Assembly: GCA_035772405.1 (NCBI GenBank)
Contig: JAYKKM010000351.1
Location: forward strand, 2,527,501-2,591,500
Reading direction: 5' to 3'
DNA from: Chrysogorgia sp. JL179-B06
Taxonomy: Eukaryota > Cnidaria > Anthozoa > Scleralcyonacea > Chrysogorgiidae
DNA: 64,000 nucleotides
Under the pieces are notes generated by a model, which searched no databases, was not told where the DNA came from, and saw only the letters and a list, made by a program, of their open reading frames with translations. Of this stretch, positions 44,913 through 57,206 are shown one piece after another. The position numbers and the translations under genes were made by a program. The stretch's first letter is position 1. Each line of letters opens with the position of its first letter.

Positions 44913-47398
44913 ACACCCCAGTTTTTTGTAATGGAATATTGCATTAAAGTCGATGTGTAGAGCACAATTTCGTTACAGAAGAGAAGTACAAAACGTTCTC
45001 TGATCGAAAATACATGAATTAAAAGCAGTCAAAAAATATCAGGGTAAAAACCTGTCCGTTTTCCTTTCTTCTGTTCGTTGATTTAGGATCGGAGAAACAA
45101 TAACTTTATCACTGTGTTCGCGAGAAATATTAAAGCTAACTGATAGGGACAGAAACCTACTTGTTTTTCTGCTTTCGCCGTGAAAGGGAAAACAATTTAA
45201 TATAACTTGACTTGCTTATTATTTAAAATGTCTCGTTTGTTTTGCACACCAAAAAAACAACTGCAAATATATTTACTTACCGAACTAAATTCTCTGATCT
45301 CTTCTGTTTTGATTTATTCACATGTTTTTATCTGCCTCCGCGGGAACGTCTTAAATCCCCTGTGTTTTTTTATCGTATCTGGATAGCTACCCCCCCCTGT
45401 CAGTGGCATGAACGTCATAGTTTGTTTATTTTTGATAGCCAATAGGATTAGGTTTTTGACATCGTCATAACTGTTTGATGGCATCCCGCATAGGCACAGG
45501 AAAAACTTCGGTCAAAAACCTAGAGACTTTTGCTTCTTTCTTGTTTGTTAGAATTATTTAGAAACATAATTGTTTGTAATATTGTAGTAAAATTATCAGT
45601 GTTCAAAGTGTTTGTTGTGAATGTTGGAATTTACTTGCCAACCTTATCATAATATATGTATAAGTGAAAGCATCACGTCAGCTTGCAGTAAATTGTGTCG
45701 CGCGTAATATATAGTGAATGAGGGGAATGGGGCGAGTTTTCATTTCGCTCGTGGATCGGCTGTTTGTCGTCTTTCGTCGTTCGGTAAACGTTCTTTAATG
45801 AACAAAATAAGAAATTATAACAACATTTGGGCCACCTATGATGCGATCAATAATTTCTTTTTATTTCTGTGACAGGTTCTTCAACGAAAAACCTGAAAAA
45901 TCTTACATCGCGACATGCTATTCGATAAACCTCAACATTTTCACACGCAAAAAACATCCGTTTCAGTGCTTGACTATTAACTTGTTCACACTTCACAAAC
46001 ATGACCAACGCCACTGACGTATAGTGATTAAACGTTTTTTGCTTCATATATTATTTTGAAAATGTATACGTCATGTAAACACAGCCAATGAACTCTGTGC
46101 CTACACAAACTTTCTGAATTGTAAATAGTGCCTGCGAACGTCTAAATAATTAGCTAAAAATCAACAACAAAAATTGTGCCTGCACAGATTGAAAATGTGC
46201 CCTGCGAGCCGCGCTCGTGCACTTTAATGAGGCCTGGCTGCCGACAACTGCCGACAACGCTGGTGAAAGGCGTTCACGCAGCCCAGCTGTTATCATTGAA
46301 TACATTAAAGTCAGGATAAGATGTGTAAGCAAGGATTCGTGGACTACTAGTATGGCAACACAGCTGCCTGCCAAAACATTGAAAGTGCACCTAACCCCAA
46401 AATGTTTTTTCAGCGATATCAAAATCTTGATATGATTTCTAGTATTTCTGCAAAAAACAAAAATGAATTTCTTAAAATCCTCCGATTTTTATGGCAGTTT
46501 AAAGTTGGTAAAAAGGCGCTTTTTGATGGACTACTTCCGTGGCTACGAGGAGTCTGGAACGAGTAAATTTGGTTACGTCACGCAAGGTACTCGTCTCGAT
46601 AAACTTTCGGTCGTACCCAGAGCCTGCGTTCCCCAGCTCTGGGGAACTCCGATGAAACTCGTCATTTGATTGGTTGATGGCGAGCTCTCGCACCAGTTTC
46701 TTTAGGAGCTATTGCTCGCAAAGTTTTGCGTTAACGTTTCGAGTCGAATTCGAATTTCGAATCGCGGTAAAATTAAACAGTTCTTTTCAGAACTATGGCT
46801 GGTAAAGATTTATTCGATACACCTGCAACACATAATTATACACGACAGACCCAAAATACAATTGAACACATGAAATAAGTTAAAACTTAAAACTATTATT
46901 AATATTATTCTCGCTTCGTCGCCAAACAAACATCCATCGTCTGACTCGTCTCGTAATTCTTCAGAGTTTCGCCTCAGAACTTTAAAATTATATTAGGGAC
47001 TACAAGGTCGATGTAGTTTAGCCAAAGTTCTTGACAGAAAGTACAATTCCTTACCTGAGCGGCGGCTCGATCACTGCCGACGGCTAAGCGGACATATAAA
47101 ACACTCTCGTCAAATCGTCCGGTTGACGATTTAGAGAAAAGCTAAGAAAGACCATTTGTATCGCAACGCTTTGTCAAAAGCTTTGTAAAACATACTGGGC
47201 CAATATTTTCCCACAGTAGCAAATTATAGGGAACTGGGAACCAGAGGACTGGGAACAAAAACCCAATTTTGGGGACTTTTTCATCGGAGTTCCCCAGAGC
47301 CTCTGTTTTTTGGCACGAGATTGCCTGCATGCAAATTCGCTATAAATTGGCGGTTTATCTACATTGATATACTGCGTTCGTTTGCTGATTGTGAAAAC

Positions 47399-47593
47399 AT
47401 GGTTAACAGATGTGTAGCTGTCAATTGCATGAATAAATCGTGCCTAAGTTCAGGTATAAGTCTTCACACTATTCCTTTATATCACAAAAAATACGTCAGA
47501 AAACGTGCTAGATCCAGGCTCCTGAGATCGGTCGGGCCATCAAAAAAGCTAAATTCAAAAGGCCATAAAAATCAAACGATTTGCCTAAATTGA
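47399..47593 (+). pseudogene. THAP zinc-finger N-terminal fragment, right-arm copy
   Basis: Opens MVNRCVAVNCMNKSCLSSG like the left copy. The copies differ after RARSRLL(G/R)SVGPSK, where an 18-bp segment is missing here, which changes the frame and the C-terminus. Since only the first third of a THAP domain is present, neither copy can fold as a complete zinc finger. Conservation of this first part between arms only reflects their common origin. Confidence 0.5.
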
Positions 47594-49330
47594 AACATTT
47601 TTTCACTAAAATGCTAGAAATCATACCAAGATTTGATATCGCTAAAAAATCATTTTGGGGTTAGGTGCACTTGAAGTAAGCTAACATATGCATGGAAATG
47701 TTGCTTATAATATTCAAGGATTAAACATGATGCGTCATATTGACGAATGAATGGATTTTCAACGAAGGCTTCATTTCACCGTACCTATTACAAGAGAAGC
47801 GATTGTTCGGCTGAAAGCCTGTAGATTTATTACACAAGTAAAAGTCCGTTTTCATTCAAAATGAGTGCAAAAATTATTCTAAAAACGAATCCAAAAATTA
47901 GTTAAAAAACGAATCGAAAAATTAGTCCAAAAATTAATCACTCCATGTTTTAACCCATGTCCATGTACCGTTTCAGGTATCGCTCGAACAGATTGTCCCT
48001 CAACTGTTGCATTTCTACAATTAATTTTGCAACGTATATATAGCGGTCAGATATTTCAGACCCGATAGAGCTCATAATCCAACCCTAATCCTAATCCTAA
48101 CCCCAAATACTAACCCTAATCTTACCCTAATCCTATTCCTATCCCATCGGAACTGGTTATGTACAAAAACTAGCCCTAACAGATAAAAATCAACCAAATT
48201 TGGGCATTTGCCATTATTGGTAAAGTATTATAATATAAATAATATAGTCTCTTACCAATTTTATAAATAAATAGTTGTCTAGATAGGTTTAGATATTTAA
48301 AGACTGAAAAAGATAATGACGCGATATATTTATCGTTCGGTTATGTCACAAACAATCTGGGGTTTTCAAATTTCATATCCCTCGATCCTCAAGGTCCCTA
48401 GAATGCATTGATTGCAGTGGCATATAGACTATTCACAAAATTGTTATAAACTGGAGTATTAAAACACATACCTTCATGATATTAAAGGAAACCACGATAA
48501 TCACAAAGTACTATGATAATCAGTTACAAGTAATAGTAAGACACTTTAAAACAGAACACGATCGTTGTCAATAGCATTTCGTCGAGATGACGTCAGTACC
48601 CATGTTTGTCCGCATTTACCCATAATACCCATAAATGTGGGCTCTGGGAATGTGAATATTGCGAAGTTCCCACAGGTCTCAAAAGTGTACTTTGACATTT
48701 CCTTTGTTTCACGTAAACAACTAATACAACTATACAAGCTAGTTTGATTTACAACTAAAACTAAAAATATTTCATTTGGAAATGTTGTTAGCTAAGGCCC
48801 TTCACAGATACCAAGTTCGAGTTGAAATATAAATGTCCGTGGGAACTAAACAGGCTCATATGAATAGGCATGACAAGGGCTTAAATTTAGAAGCTGTTAA
48901 CAGATAGGCATAGCTTTTAACTTTTTCTTCTGTAAAGTACAAGTAAAAAATGTAAGTTGGAACTACAAAACTACCTGCAATATCCCGTGCGGCGTGCTAA
49001 ATGCACCTATCAATGTTAAGCACCAGAAGGGGTATCCGGCATATATGGGGCATTTGACCGTGTTTTCTCGCCCCACCGTCGGGAATTTGATCGTTATTCT
49101 TGGCCCGAGCGATTTGACCTCACCAAAGGATCGCGCATCTTTAGCTTGAGACGAAAGGCCTATTTTGCCTCTTTGAGCTAATCCCCACTTTGGGATATTT
49201 GATTATATTTGACAGATATATAACAGTGGGGCATTTGATAGAAAATTGGCATTAAAAATTCATATGCCCCGCATGTGCTGGATACCCCTCTCGGGTTTAG
49301 CATTGAAAGGTGCATATGTATACCATGCCT

Positions 49331-52300
49331 AAGGAGGGCCAAGTATGCGTAAGGATGGCTAAGTATGCCTAAGGATGGCTAAGGTGGGCTAAGTATGGCT
49401 AAGTATGTCTAAGGATGGCTAAGGAGGGCTAAGGATGGCTAAGGAGGGCTAAGGATGCCTAAGAAGGGCTAAGGAGGGCTAAGTATGCCTAATTAAGGAG
49501 GGCTAAGTATACCTAAGGAGAGCTAATGATGGCTAAGGAGGGCTAAGTATGCCTAAGGAGGGCTAAGTATGCCTAATGATGGCTAAGGAGGGCTAAGTGT
49601 GCCTTAGGAGGGCTAAGGAGGGATAAGTATGCCTAAGGAGGGTTAAGGAGGGCTAAGTATGCCGGCCTAAGGAGGCCTAAGGAGGGCTAAGGATGGCTAA
49701 GGAGGGCTAAGAATGCTAAAGGAGGGTTAAGGAGGGCTAAGTATGCCTAAGGAGGGCTAAGTATGCCTAAGGAGGGCTAAGGAGGGCTAAGTATGCCTAA
49801 GGAGGGCTAAGGATGGCTAAGGAGGGCTAAGGAGGGCTAAGTATCCCTAAGGAGGGCTAAGTATGCCTAAGGAGGGCTAAGTATGGCTAAGTATGGCTAA
49901 GGAGGGCTAAGTATGCCTAAGGAGGGCTAAGTATGCCTAAGAATGGCTAAGGAGGGCCAAGTATGCCTAAGGAGGGCTAAGGATGGCTAAGGAGGGCTAA
50001 GTATGCCTAAGGAGGGTTGAGGGGGGCTAAGTATGCCTGAGGATGGCTAAGTATGGCTAAGTATGCCTAAGGAGAGCTAAGGAGGGCTAAGTATGCCTAA
50101 GGAGGGCTAACTATGCCTAAGGAGGGCTAAGGATGGCTAAGGAGTGCTAAGTATGCCTAAGGAGGGTTAAGGAGGACTAAGTATGCCTAAGGAGGGCTAA
50201 GGATGGGTAAGGAGGGCTAAGGAGGGCTAAGTATGCCTAAGGAGGGCTAAGTATGCCTAAGGAGGGCTAAGGATGGCTAAGGAGGGCTAAGTATGCCTAA
50301 GGAGGGTTAAGTATGCCTAAGGAGGGCTAAGTATGCCTAAGGATGGCTAAGGAGGGCTAAGTATGCCTAAGGAGGGCTAAGGAGGGCTGAGGAGGGCTAA
50401 GGAGGGCTAAGTATGCCTAACGAGGGCTAAGGAGGGCTAAGGAGGGCTAAGTATGCCTAAGGAGGGCTAAGGAGGGCTAAGTATGCCTAAGGAGGGCTAA
50501 GGAGGGCTAAGGTTAGGCATACTTAGCCCTCCTTAGGTATACTTAGCCATACTTAGCCCTCCTTAGGCATACTTAGCCCTCCTTAGGCATACTTAGCCCT
50601 CCTTAGCCCTCCTTAGGCATACTTAGCCCTCCTTAGCCCTCCTTAGGCATCCTTAGCCCTCCTTAGGCATACTTAGCCATCCTTAGCCCTACTTAGGCAT
50701 ACTTAGCCCTCCTTAGGCATACTTAGCCCTCCTTAGGCATACTTAGCCATACTTAGCCCTCCTTAGCCCTCCTTAGCCATCCTTAGCCCTCCTTAGCCAT
50801 CCTTAGCCCTCCTTAGCCCTCCTTAGGCATACTTAGCCCTCCTTAGCCCTCCTTAGCCCTCGTTAGGCATACTTAGCCCTCCTTAGCCCTCCTCAGCCCT
50901 CCTTAGCCCTCCTTAGGAGGGCTAAGGATGGCTAAGTATGCCTAAGGAGGGCTAAGGATGGCTAAGGAGGGCTAAGGAGGGCTAAGTATGCCTAAGGAGG
51001 GTTAAGGAGGACTAAGTATGCCTAAGGAGGGCTAAGGATGGGTAAGGAGGGCTAAGGAGGGCTAAGTATGCCTAAGGAGGGCTAAGGATGGCTAAGGAGG
51101 GCTAAGGAGGGCTAAGTATGCCTAAGGAGGGTTAAGGAGGACTAAGTATGCCTAAGGAGGGCTAAGGATGGGTAAGGAGGGCTAAGGAGGGCTAAGTATG
51201 CCTAAGGAGGGCTAAGGATGGCTAAGGAGGGCTAAGGAGGGCTAAGTATCCCTAAGGAGGGCTAAGTATGCCTAAGGAGGGCTAAGTATGGCTAAGTATG
51301 GCTAAGGAGGGCTAAGTATGCCTAAGGAGGGCTAAGTATGCCTAAGAATGGCTAAGGAGGGCCAAGTATGCCTAAGGAGGGCTAAGGATGGCTAAGGAGG
51401 GCTAAGTATGCCTAAGGAGGGTTGAGGGGGGGCTAAGTATGCCTGAGGATGGCTAAGTATGGCTAAGTATGCCTAAGGAGAGCTAAGGAGGGCTAAGTAT
51501 GCCTAAGGAGGGCTAACTATGCCTAAGGAGGGCTAAGGATGGCTAAGGAGTGCTAATTATGCCTAAGGAGGGTTAAGGAGGACTAAGTATGCCTAAGGAG
51601 GGCTAAGGATGGGTAAGGAGGGCTAAGGAGGGCTAAGTATGCCTAAGGAGGGCTAAGTATGCCTAAGGAGGGCTAAGGATGGCTAAGGAGGGCTAAGTAT
51701 GCCTAAGGAGGGTTAAGTATGCCTAAGAAGGGCTAAGTATGCCTAAGGATGGCTAAGGAGGGCTAAGTATGCCTAAGGAGGGCTAAGGAGGGCTAAGGAG
51801 GGCTGAGGAGGGCTAAGGAGGGCTAAGTATGCCTAACGAGGGCTAAGGAGGGCTAAGGAGGGCTAAGTATGCCTAAGCAGGGCTAAGGAGGGCTAAGTAT
51901 GCCTAAGGAGGGCTAAGGAGGGCTAAGGAGGGCTGAGGAGGGCTAAGGAGGGCTAAGTATGCCTAACGAGGGCTAAGGAGGGCTAAGGAGGGCTAAGTAT
52001 GCCTAAGGAGGGCTAAGGAGGGCTAAGGATGGCTAAGGAGGGCTAAGGATGGCTAAGGAGGGCTAAGGAGGGCTAAGTATGGCTAAGTATGCCTAAGGAG
52101 GGCTAAGTATGCCTAAGGAGGGCTAAGTATGCCTAAGGAGGGCTAAGGATGGCTAAGTATGCCTAAGGAGGGCTAAGGATGGCTAAGGAGGGCTAAGGAG
52201 GGCTAAGTATGCCTAAGGAGGGCTAAGGAGGGCTAAGTATGCCTAAGGAGGGCTAAGTATGCCTAAGGAGGGCTAAGTATGGCTAAGTATACCTAAGGAG

Positions 52301-54655
52301 GGCTAAGGATGGCTAAGGAGGGCTAAGTATGCCTAAGGAGGGTTAAGTATGCCTAAGGAGGGCTAAGTATGCCTAAGGATGGCTAAGGAGGGCTAAGTAT
52401 GCCTAAGGAGGGCTAAGGAGGGCTAAGGAGGGCTGAGGAGGGCTAAGGAAGGCTAAGTATGCCTAACGAGGGCTAAGGAGGGCTAAGGAGGGCTAAGTAT
52501 GCCTAAGGAGGGCTAAGGAGGGCTAAGTATGCCTAAGGAGGGCTAAGGAGGGCTAAGGAGGGCTAAGGAGGGCTGAGGAGGGCTAAGGAGGGCTAAGTAT
52601 GCCTAACGAGGGCTAAGGAGGGCTAAGGAGGGCTAAGTATGCCTAAGGAGGGCTAAGGAGGGCTAAGTATGCCTAAGGAGGGCTAAGGAGGGCTAAGGAG
52701 GGCTAAGGAGGGCTGAGGAGGGCTAAGGAGGGCTAAGGAGGGCTAAGTATGCCTAACGAGGGCTAAGGAGGGCTAAGGAGGGCTAAGTATGCCTAAGGAG
52801 GGCTAAGGAGGGCTAAGGATGGCTAAGGAGGGCTAAGGATGGCTGAGGAGGGCTAAGGATGGCTAAGGAGGGCTAAGGAGGGCTAAGTATGGCTAAGTAT
52901 GCCTAAGGAGGGCTAAGTATGCCTAAGGAGGGCTAAGTATGCCTAAGGAGGGCTAAGGATGGCTAAGTATGCCTAAGGAGGGCTAAGGATGGCTAAGGAG
53001 GGCTAAGGAGGGCTAAGTATGCCTAAGGAGGGCTAAGGAGGGCTAAGTATGCCTAAGGAGGGCTAAGTATGCCTAAGGAGGGCTAAGTATGGCTAAGTAT
53101 GCCTAAGGAGGGCTAAGTATGCCTAAGGAGGGCTAAGTATGCCTAAGGAGGGCTAAGGATGGCTAAGTATGCCTAAGGAGGGCTAAGGATGGCTAAGTAT
53201 GCCTAAGGAGGGCTAAGGATGGCTAAGGAGGGCTAAGGAGGGCTAAGTATGCCTAAGGAGGGTTAAGGAGGACTAAGTATGCCTAAGGAGGGCTAAGGAT
53301 GGGTAAGGAGGGCTAAGGAGGGCTAAGTATGCCTAAGGAGGGCTAAGTATGCCTAAGGAGGGCTAAGGATGGCTAAGGAGGGCTAAGTATGCCTAAGGAG
53401 GGTTAAGTATGCCTAAGGAGGGCTAAGTATGCCTAAGGATGGCTAAGGAGGGCTAGGTATGCCTAAGGAGGGCTAAGGAGGGCTAAGGAGGGCTAAGGAG
53501 GGCTGAGGAGGGCTAAGGAGGGCTAAGTATGCCTAACGAGGGCTAAGGAGGGCTAAGGAGGGCTAAGTATGCCTAAGGAGGGCTAAGGAGGGCTAAGTAT
53601 GCCTAAGGAGGGCTAAGGAGGGCTAAGGAGGGCTAAGGAGGGCTGAGGAGGGCTAAGGAGGGCTAAGTATGCCTAACGAGGGCTAAGGAGGGCTAAGGAG
53701 GGCTAAGTATGCCTAAGGAGGGCTAAGGAGGGCTAAGTATGCCTAAGGAGGGCTAAGGAGGGCTAAGGAGGGCTGAGGAGGGCTAAGGAGGGCTAAGTAT
53801 GCCTAACGAGGGCTAAGGAGGGCTAAGGAGGGCTAAGTATGCCTAAGGAGGGCTAAGGAGGGCTAAGGATGGCTAAGGAGGGCTAAGGAGGGCTAAGGAG
53901 GGCTAAGGAGGGCTAAGTATGGCTAAGTATGCCTAAGGAGGGCTAAGTATGCCTAAGGAGGGCTAAGTATGCCTAAGGAGGGCTAAGGATGGCTAAGTAT
54001 GCCTAAGGAGGGCTAAGGATGGCTAAGGAGGGCTAAGGAGGGCTAAGTATGCCTAAGGAGGGCTAAGGAGGGCTAAGTATGCCTAAGGAGGGCTAAGTAT
54101 GCCTAAGGAGGGCTAAGTATGGCTAAGTATGCCTAAGGAGGGCTAAGTATGCCTAAGGAGGGCTAAGTATGCCTAAGGAGGGCTAAGGATGGCTAAGTAT
54201 GCCTAAGGAGGGCTAAGGATGGCTAAGTATGCCTAAGGAGGGCTAAGGATGGCTAAGGAGGGCTAAGGAGGGCTAAGTATGCCTAAGGAGCGCTAAGGAG
54301 GGCTAAGTATGCCTAAGGAGGGCTAAGGAGGGCTAAGTATGCCTAAGGAGGGCTAAGTATGCCTAAGGAGGGCTAAGTATGGCTAAGTATGGCTAAGGAG
54401 GGCTAAGTATGCCTAAGGAGGGCTAAGTATGCCTAAGGAGGGCTAAGTATGGCTAAGTATGCCTAAGGAGGGCTAAGTATGCCTAAGGAGGGCTAAGTAT
54501 GCCTAAGGATGGCTAAGGAGGGCTAAGTATGCCTAAGGAGGGCTAAGGATGGCTAAGGAGGGCTAAGTATGCCTAAGGAGGGTTAAGGAGGGCTAAGTAT
54601 GCCTAAGGAGGGCTAAGTATGGCTAAGTATGCCTAAGGAGGGCTAAGGAGGGCTA
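49331..54655. repeat. 10-bp minisatellite array, right (outer part of right arm)
   Basis: About 530 decamers, mainly CTAAGGAGGG, CTAAGTATGC, CTAAGGATGG and CTAAGTATGG: the reverse complement of the left array. Markers TTAATTAGG/CCTAATTAA (~49488) and GCCGGC (~49660) mirror those in the left array. Higher-order duplication is visible: the rare unit GGTTGAGGGG occurs near 50013 and 51420, with the same neighbouring order. Positions ~50513-50913 are inverted relative to the rest of the array. The array ends abruptly at 54655 against a broken coding sequence. Confidence 0.97.
50513..50913. repeat. Internal inversion in the right minisatellite array
   Basis: At ~50513 the orientation switches from ...GGGCTAAGG to TTAGGCATACTTAGCCC, and at ~50913 it switches back at CCTCCTTAGGAGGGCTAAGG. 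The block therefore reads in the left-array orientation. Both switch points occur at the CTTAG/CTAAG or CCTTAGG palindromic core of the unit. Confidence 0.92.
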
Positions 54656-54660
54656 AGGTG

Positions 54661-55333
54661 TGTTTGGTCTTCACACTACGTTTCTTGTCTTTGGATTTTT
54701 AAGAACTGTCATCGGCGATCATCTTGGGGTAATTAAACCTTCACAGTACTACCAAGTAAACATTTCACAATCTGATTTTTCCGATTTTTCGAAGCTTGTA
54801 TCAAACAAATATGTTACTATATGGTAGAAATGCGCTTGTCGATGACGCCAATTACGCTTAAGGATGTTAAATGGTTTTGGGCTAAGAATCGTGTTGGTGA
54901 AGCAACTCTCTCATTATTATCTAGGGATGTTGTATCTTCTCTTCAGGACCTTGGAAAGTCTTCTTTGGGAACGTTTACAGTTGGCATGAAGACATTTGAT
55001 ATTGGAGTTACTATACTGTACAACAAGTGCGATGACTATTTTCCCAATGAAACACTTACAAGCTAGTACTTTGCCGCACGCTTAACGGAATATCTTGTAT
55101 TCGAGGAAGAGATTATTCAGCGCCTTTGTTATTGTCAGTCGAAGCTAAAGATAAATAGTTTGATACTAGAGATAAATAGCTCGACAGTTGGAATTAGTCG
55201 TGCATACGAAGAGTGTAAATGCTGCCAAATAGATAAAATGAAACGATATGGCAATACAATAAGATGCAATAAAGAACTGCATTCGCTGAATTCATTCATA
55301 AGGAATATCACACTCGTTAAAATTGTGTTCTGA
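54661..55333 (+). pseudogene. Broken multi-span membrane protein gene, N-terminal part
   Basis: The coding sense starts directly at the minisatellite edge with VFGLHTTFLVFGFLRTVIGD and KPSQYYQVNISQSDFSDFSK, meets TAG after NKYVTIW (54823 region), changes frame around NALVDDANYA, resumes with KDVKWFWAKNRVGEATLSLL and continues to FPNETLTS before another TAG at 55064-55066. Beyond it the same frame stays open for 88 codons (YFAARLTEYLVFEEEIIQRL and a Cys-rich ECKCC stretch) until 55333. The long coherent stretches and few lesions show a recently inactivated gene truncated at its 5' end by the array. The family is not recognised. Confidence 0.5.
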
Positions 55334-55497
55334 TAGTAGCTATTCATCTTGCCAATAGTCCTTACCAGAATTCTTAGGCATTCAAAGGACGAAGATGAAT
55401 TAATGACTTATACTAAAAAACAAAGAATAGAAAATGGAGTGGAAAATACTGTCTTTACCAAGGTAACGGAAAGTCCACTGGCACTATATCCACACTT

Positions 55498-56104
55498 GTG
55501 GAGAAGATACTTTTGAAGGAAAATGGTCGGACGACTTCATTCTGTAGGCGCTTAATATTCTTTTTTGGATTTCTCTTCCCAGTAATGTTGCGTTTTTACA
55601 CGGAATTGGACTTATTGAAACAAGATTTTTACATGTTCACCTTTATTCATTTTTTTCTTTTCTTTACCGTTACTACATTTTCTGTTCTATGGAAAACTAG
55701 GCAGAGTATTAATGGTGTAATTAGTGAAGAACCATGTGTTTCTTTGTGCTAGGATAAAATGGATAAAATATGTTTTCGTAAATATATATTTTAGTAAACC
55801 AGATATTTACGAATTCTCAATCGAAATAATTTCCTTGCCGTTCAATTTCAAAATTTGGAGAAGATTTGTAAATAACGTAGTACACTGGATTAAATCTTCT
55901 CGTATTGGGACAATTGCTGGAAATATCACGACTCTCTTGATATGCATCCTAATAATTCCAATCAAATTCATCTATTTAACTAGTTTGAGTTACCTTTATA
56001 TAGTTATACTGTTTTTTTTTCACGTATCTGGTTTCTCTTTGCTGATAGTGGGAAAACCCAAAATATACGTGAAGATTATTTATGGCATTATATTTAACAA
56101 TTAG
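55498..56104 (+). pseudogene. Broken multi-span membrane protein gene, membrane segments
   Basis: Two overlapping open stretches in different frames (55498-55752 and 55724-56104) encode hydrophobic segments: LIFFFGFLFPVMLRFY, FTFIHFFLFFTVTTFSVLW, then, after a frame change, TLLICILIIPIKFIYLTSL and YLYIVILFFFHVSGFSLL. Four or so membrane spans alternate with short basic loops. They probably continue the gene started at 54661, with a frameshift between. The end at 56104 coincides with the border of the inserted hairpin element. No known receptor signature is evident. Confidence 0.45.
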
Positions 56105-56200
56105 ACAACGTGCCCGAGTTTTCTATGAGCTGATAGTCAACGAGGACGAAGCCCGAGTTGACTATCGCTCATAGAAAACGAGGGCGAGTTGTCTAATTGT
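56096..56200. repeat. ~105-bp hairpin at the left end of an insertion
   Basis: CAATTAGACAAC and CCCGAGTTTTCTATGAGC are mirrored by GCTCATAGAAAACGAGGGCGAGTTGTCTAATTG. The loop carries GTTGACTATC-type inverted units. It borders the membrane-protein pseudogene and the TIR element that follows. Confidence 0.85.
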
Positions 56201-57150
56201 TTTAGTATAAATTAGTTACAAGTTTCTAACACAAAAACTATTTTTTTATTTCATAAAAAATGTTAAATATTCTTTCGAATAATAAAAATGTTTTATTACG
56301 CGTCCGACTGTTGCCCGAATGTTGCCGAAGATACGCTATAAAAAAGTCACGTGTTTCGACAGTTCATTCATCAAACGAAGATCAAACCGTCTCTCCCTTT
56401 TAAGCGTGTCAAACAAAAACTGCCAAACAAAGGCAGAGTCTCAAGAAACGTTTTAAATAGCAGAGATTGAAAGGATAAAGTTTACATGGACGATCCAAAG
56501 TAATTGTTGTTAACGATATTCACCGAACAACCCTGAAACTGGAAATTTGGAGCAGAGCGAAAGAACGACTCTTGACTTGTCATCGATGATTGATCGATGT
56601 TTACATCAACAGCTGAGAACGGTGGTCGAGCTGAAACTGTAGACTTCGGAGGAACTGTTATGGACATTCTTCCCTTGGCTTGCTCTTCGGGTTTTTTGTC
56701 GTCAGAACTTGCAACGAATTCGCTTAGAATCGCCGACATATTCTCCTTTTGTTGAAATGACGGCCTTGTAGCGAAAAGGCGTTTTCAAAATTTGTTTGCT
56801 ATATTGTTTGAAGTTAAGAAAGATAATACTATCTTACCATTAATAATTCTCATCCCATATCTTGTTGCATTTTTTGTTGTTTTCGGAACTGCTGCTTCAA
56901 TTAAATTTTCAATTTCTTCATTTGAAATGACCGCAAATCTCGACGCCATTGCGGCGAGAAAAAGTTTAAGAGCTGCATTTAACAGAGCATATAATACGCC
57001 AAGTGATTGGTCAATTGCTTTAAAATGATGATTTTTATTGGCTTATCCCAGAGGTTTATATCAGCAGATATAAACTCCTCCAACAGTCAATGAAAATTGA
57101 GGATTTGTGATATAAACTTGTAAATTTATACTAACAGTAATTATAGCAGT
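56200..57150. mobile_element. ~0.95-kb TIR element splitting the membrane-protein pseudogene
   Basis: Just inside the hairpin, TTAGTATAAATT and ACAAGTTT are mirrored by AAACTTGTAAATTTATACTAA at 57115-57142. The inside carries a small minus-strand ORF (56482-56739) and AT-rich sequence. Membrane-protein-like coding resumes at 57207. Together with the hairpin this looks like an insertion, although the target duplication was not identified. Confidence 0.5.
56482..56739 (-). CDS. Small hypothetical protein (85 aa) within the TIR element
   Basis: Opens MSAILSEFVASSDDKKPEEQ after an A/G-rich leader (CAACAAAAGGAGAAT), is hydrophilic and Pro/Ser-rich in the middle (ITVPPKSTVSARPPF), and ends FQFQGCSVNIVNNNYFGSSM. 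The C-terminal 'GCSVNIVNNNY' run resembles the short beta-strand-like 'F.GC.(V/F)NI.N' motif present in many small invertebrate proteins, but this is only an impression. No stop interrupts it, in contrast to its surroundings. No function can be assigned. Confidence 0.4.
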   Translation of the reverse strand: MSAILSEFVASSDDKKPEEQAKGRMSITVPPKSTVSARPPFSAVDVNIDQSSMTSQESFFRSAPNFQFQGCSVNIVNNNYFGSSM

Positions 57151-57206
57151 TCCGGTTAACTTATATTTGATTATTAGTCAAGTAGCTCATCGTAGTATAT
57201 TTACAT

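Larger units (their letters stand above)
44801..49330. repeat. Right arm of giant inverted repeat (unique part)
   Basis: Reverse complement of the left-arm unique sequence without the four insertions, so it represents the ancestral, uninterrupted version. Differences from the left arm are scattered substitutions and short indels. It contains the second THAP-like fragment and a C-rich telomere-like patch (48080-48150). It shows nothing else that can be supported as a gene; short ORFs mirror those of the left arm. Confidence 0.93.
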
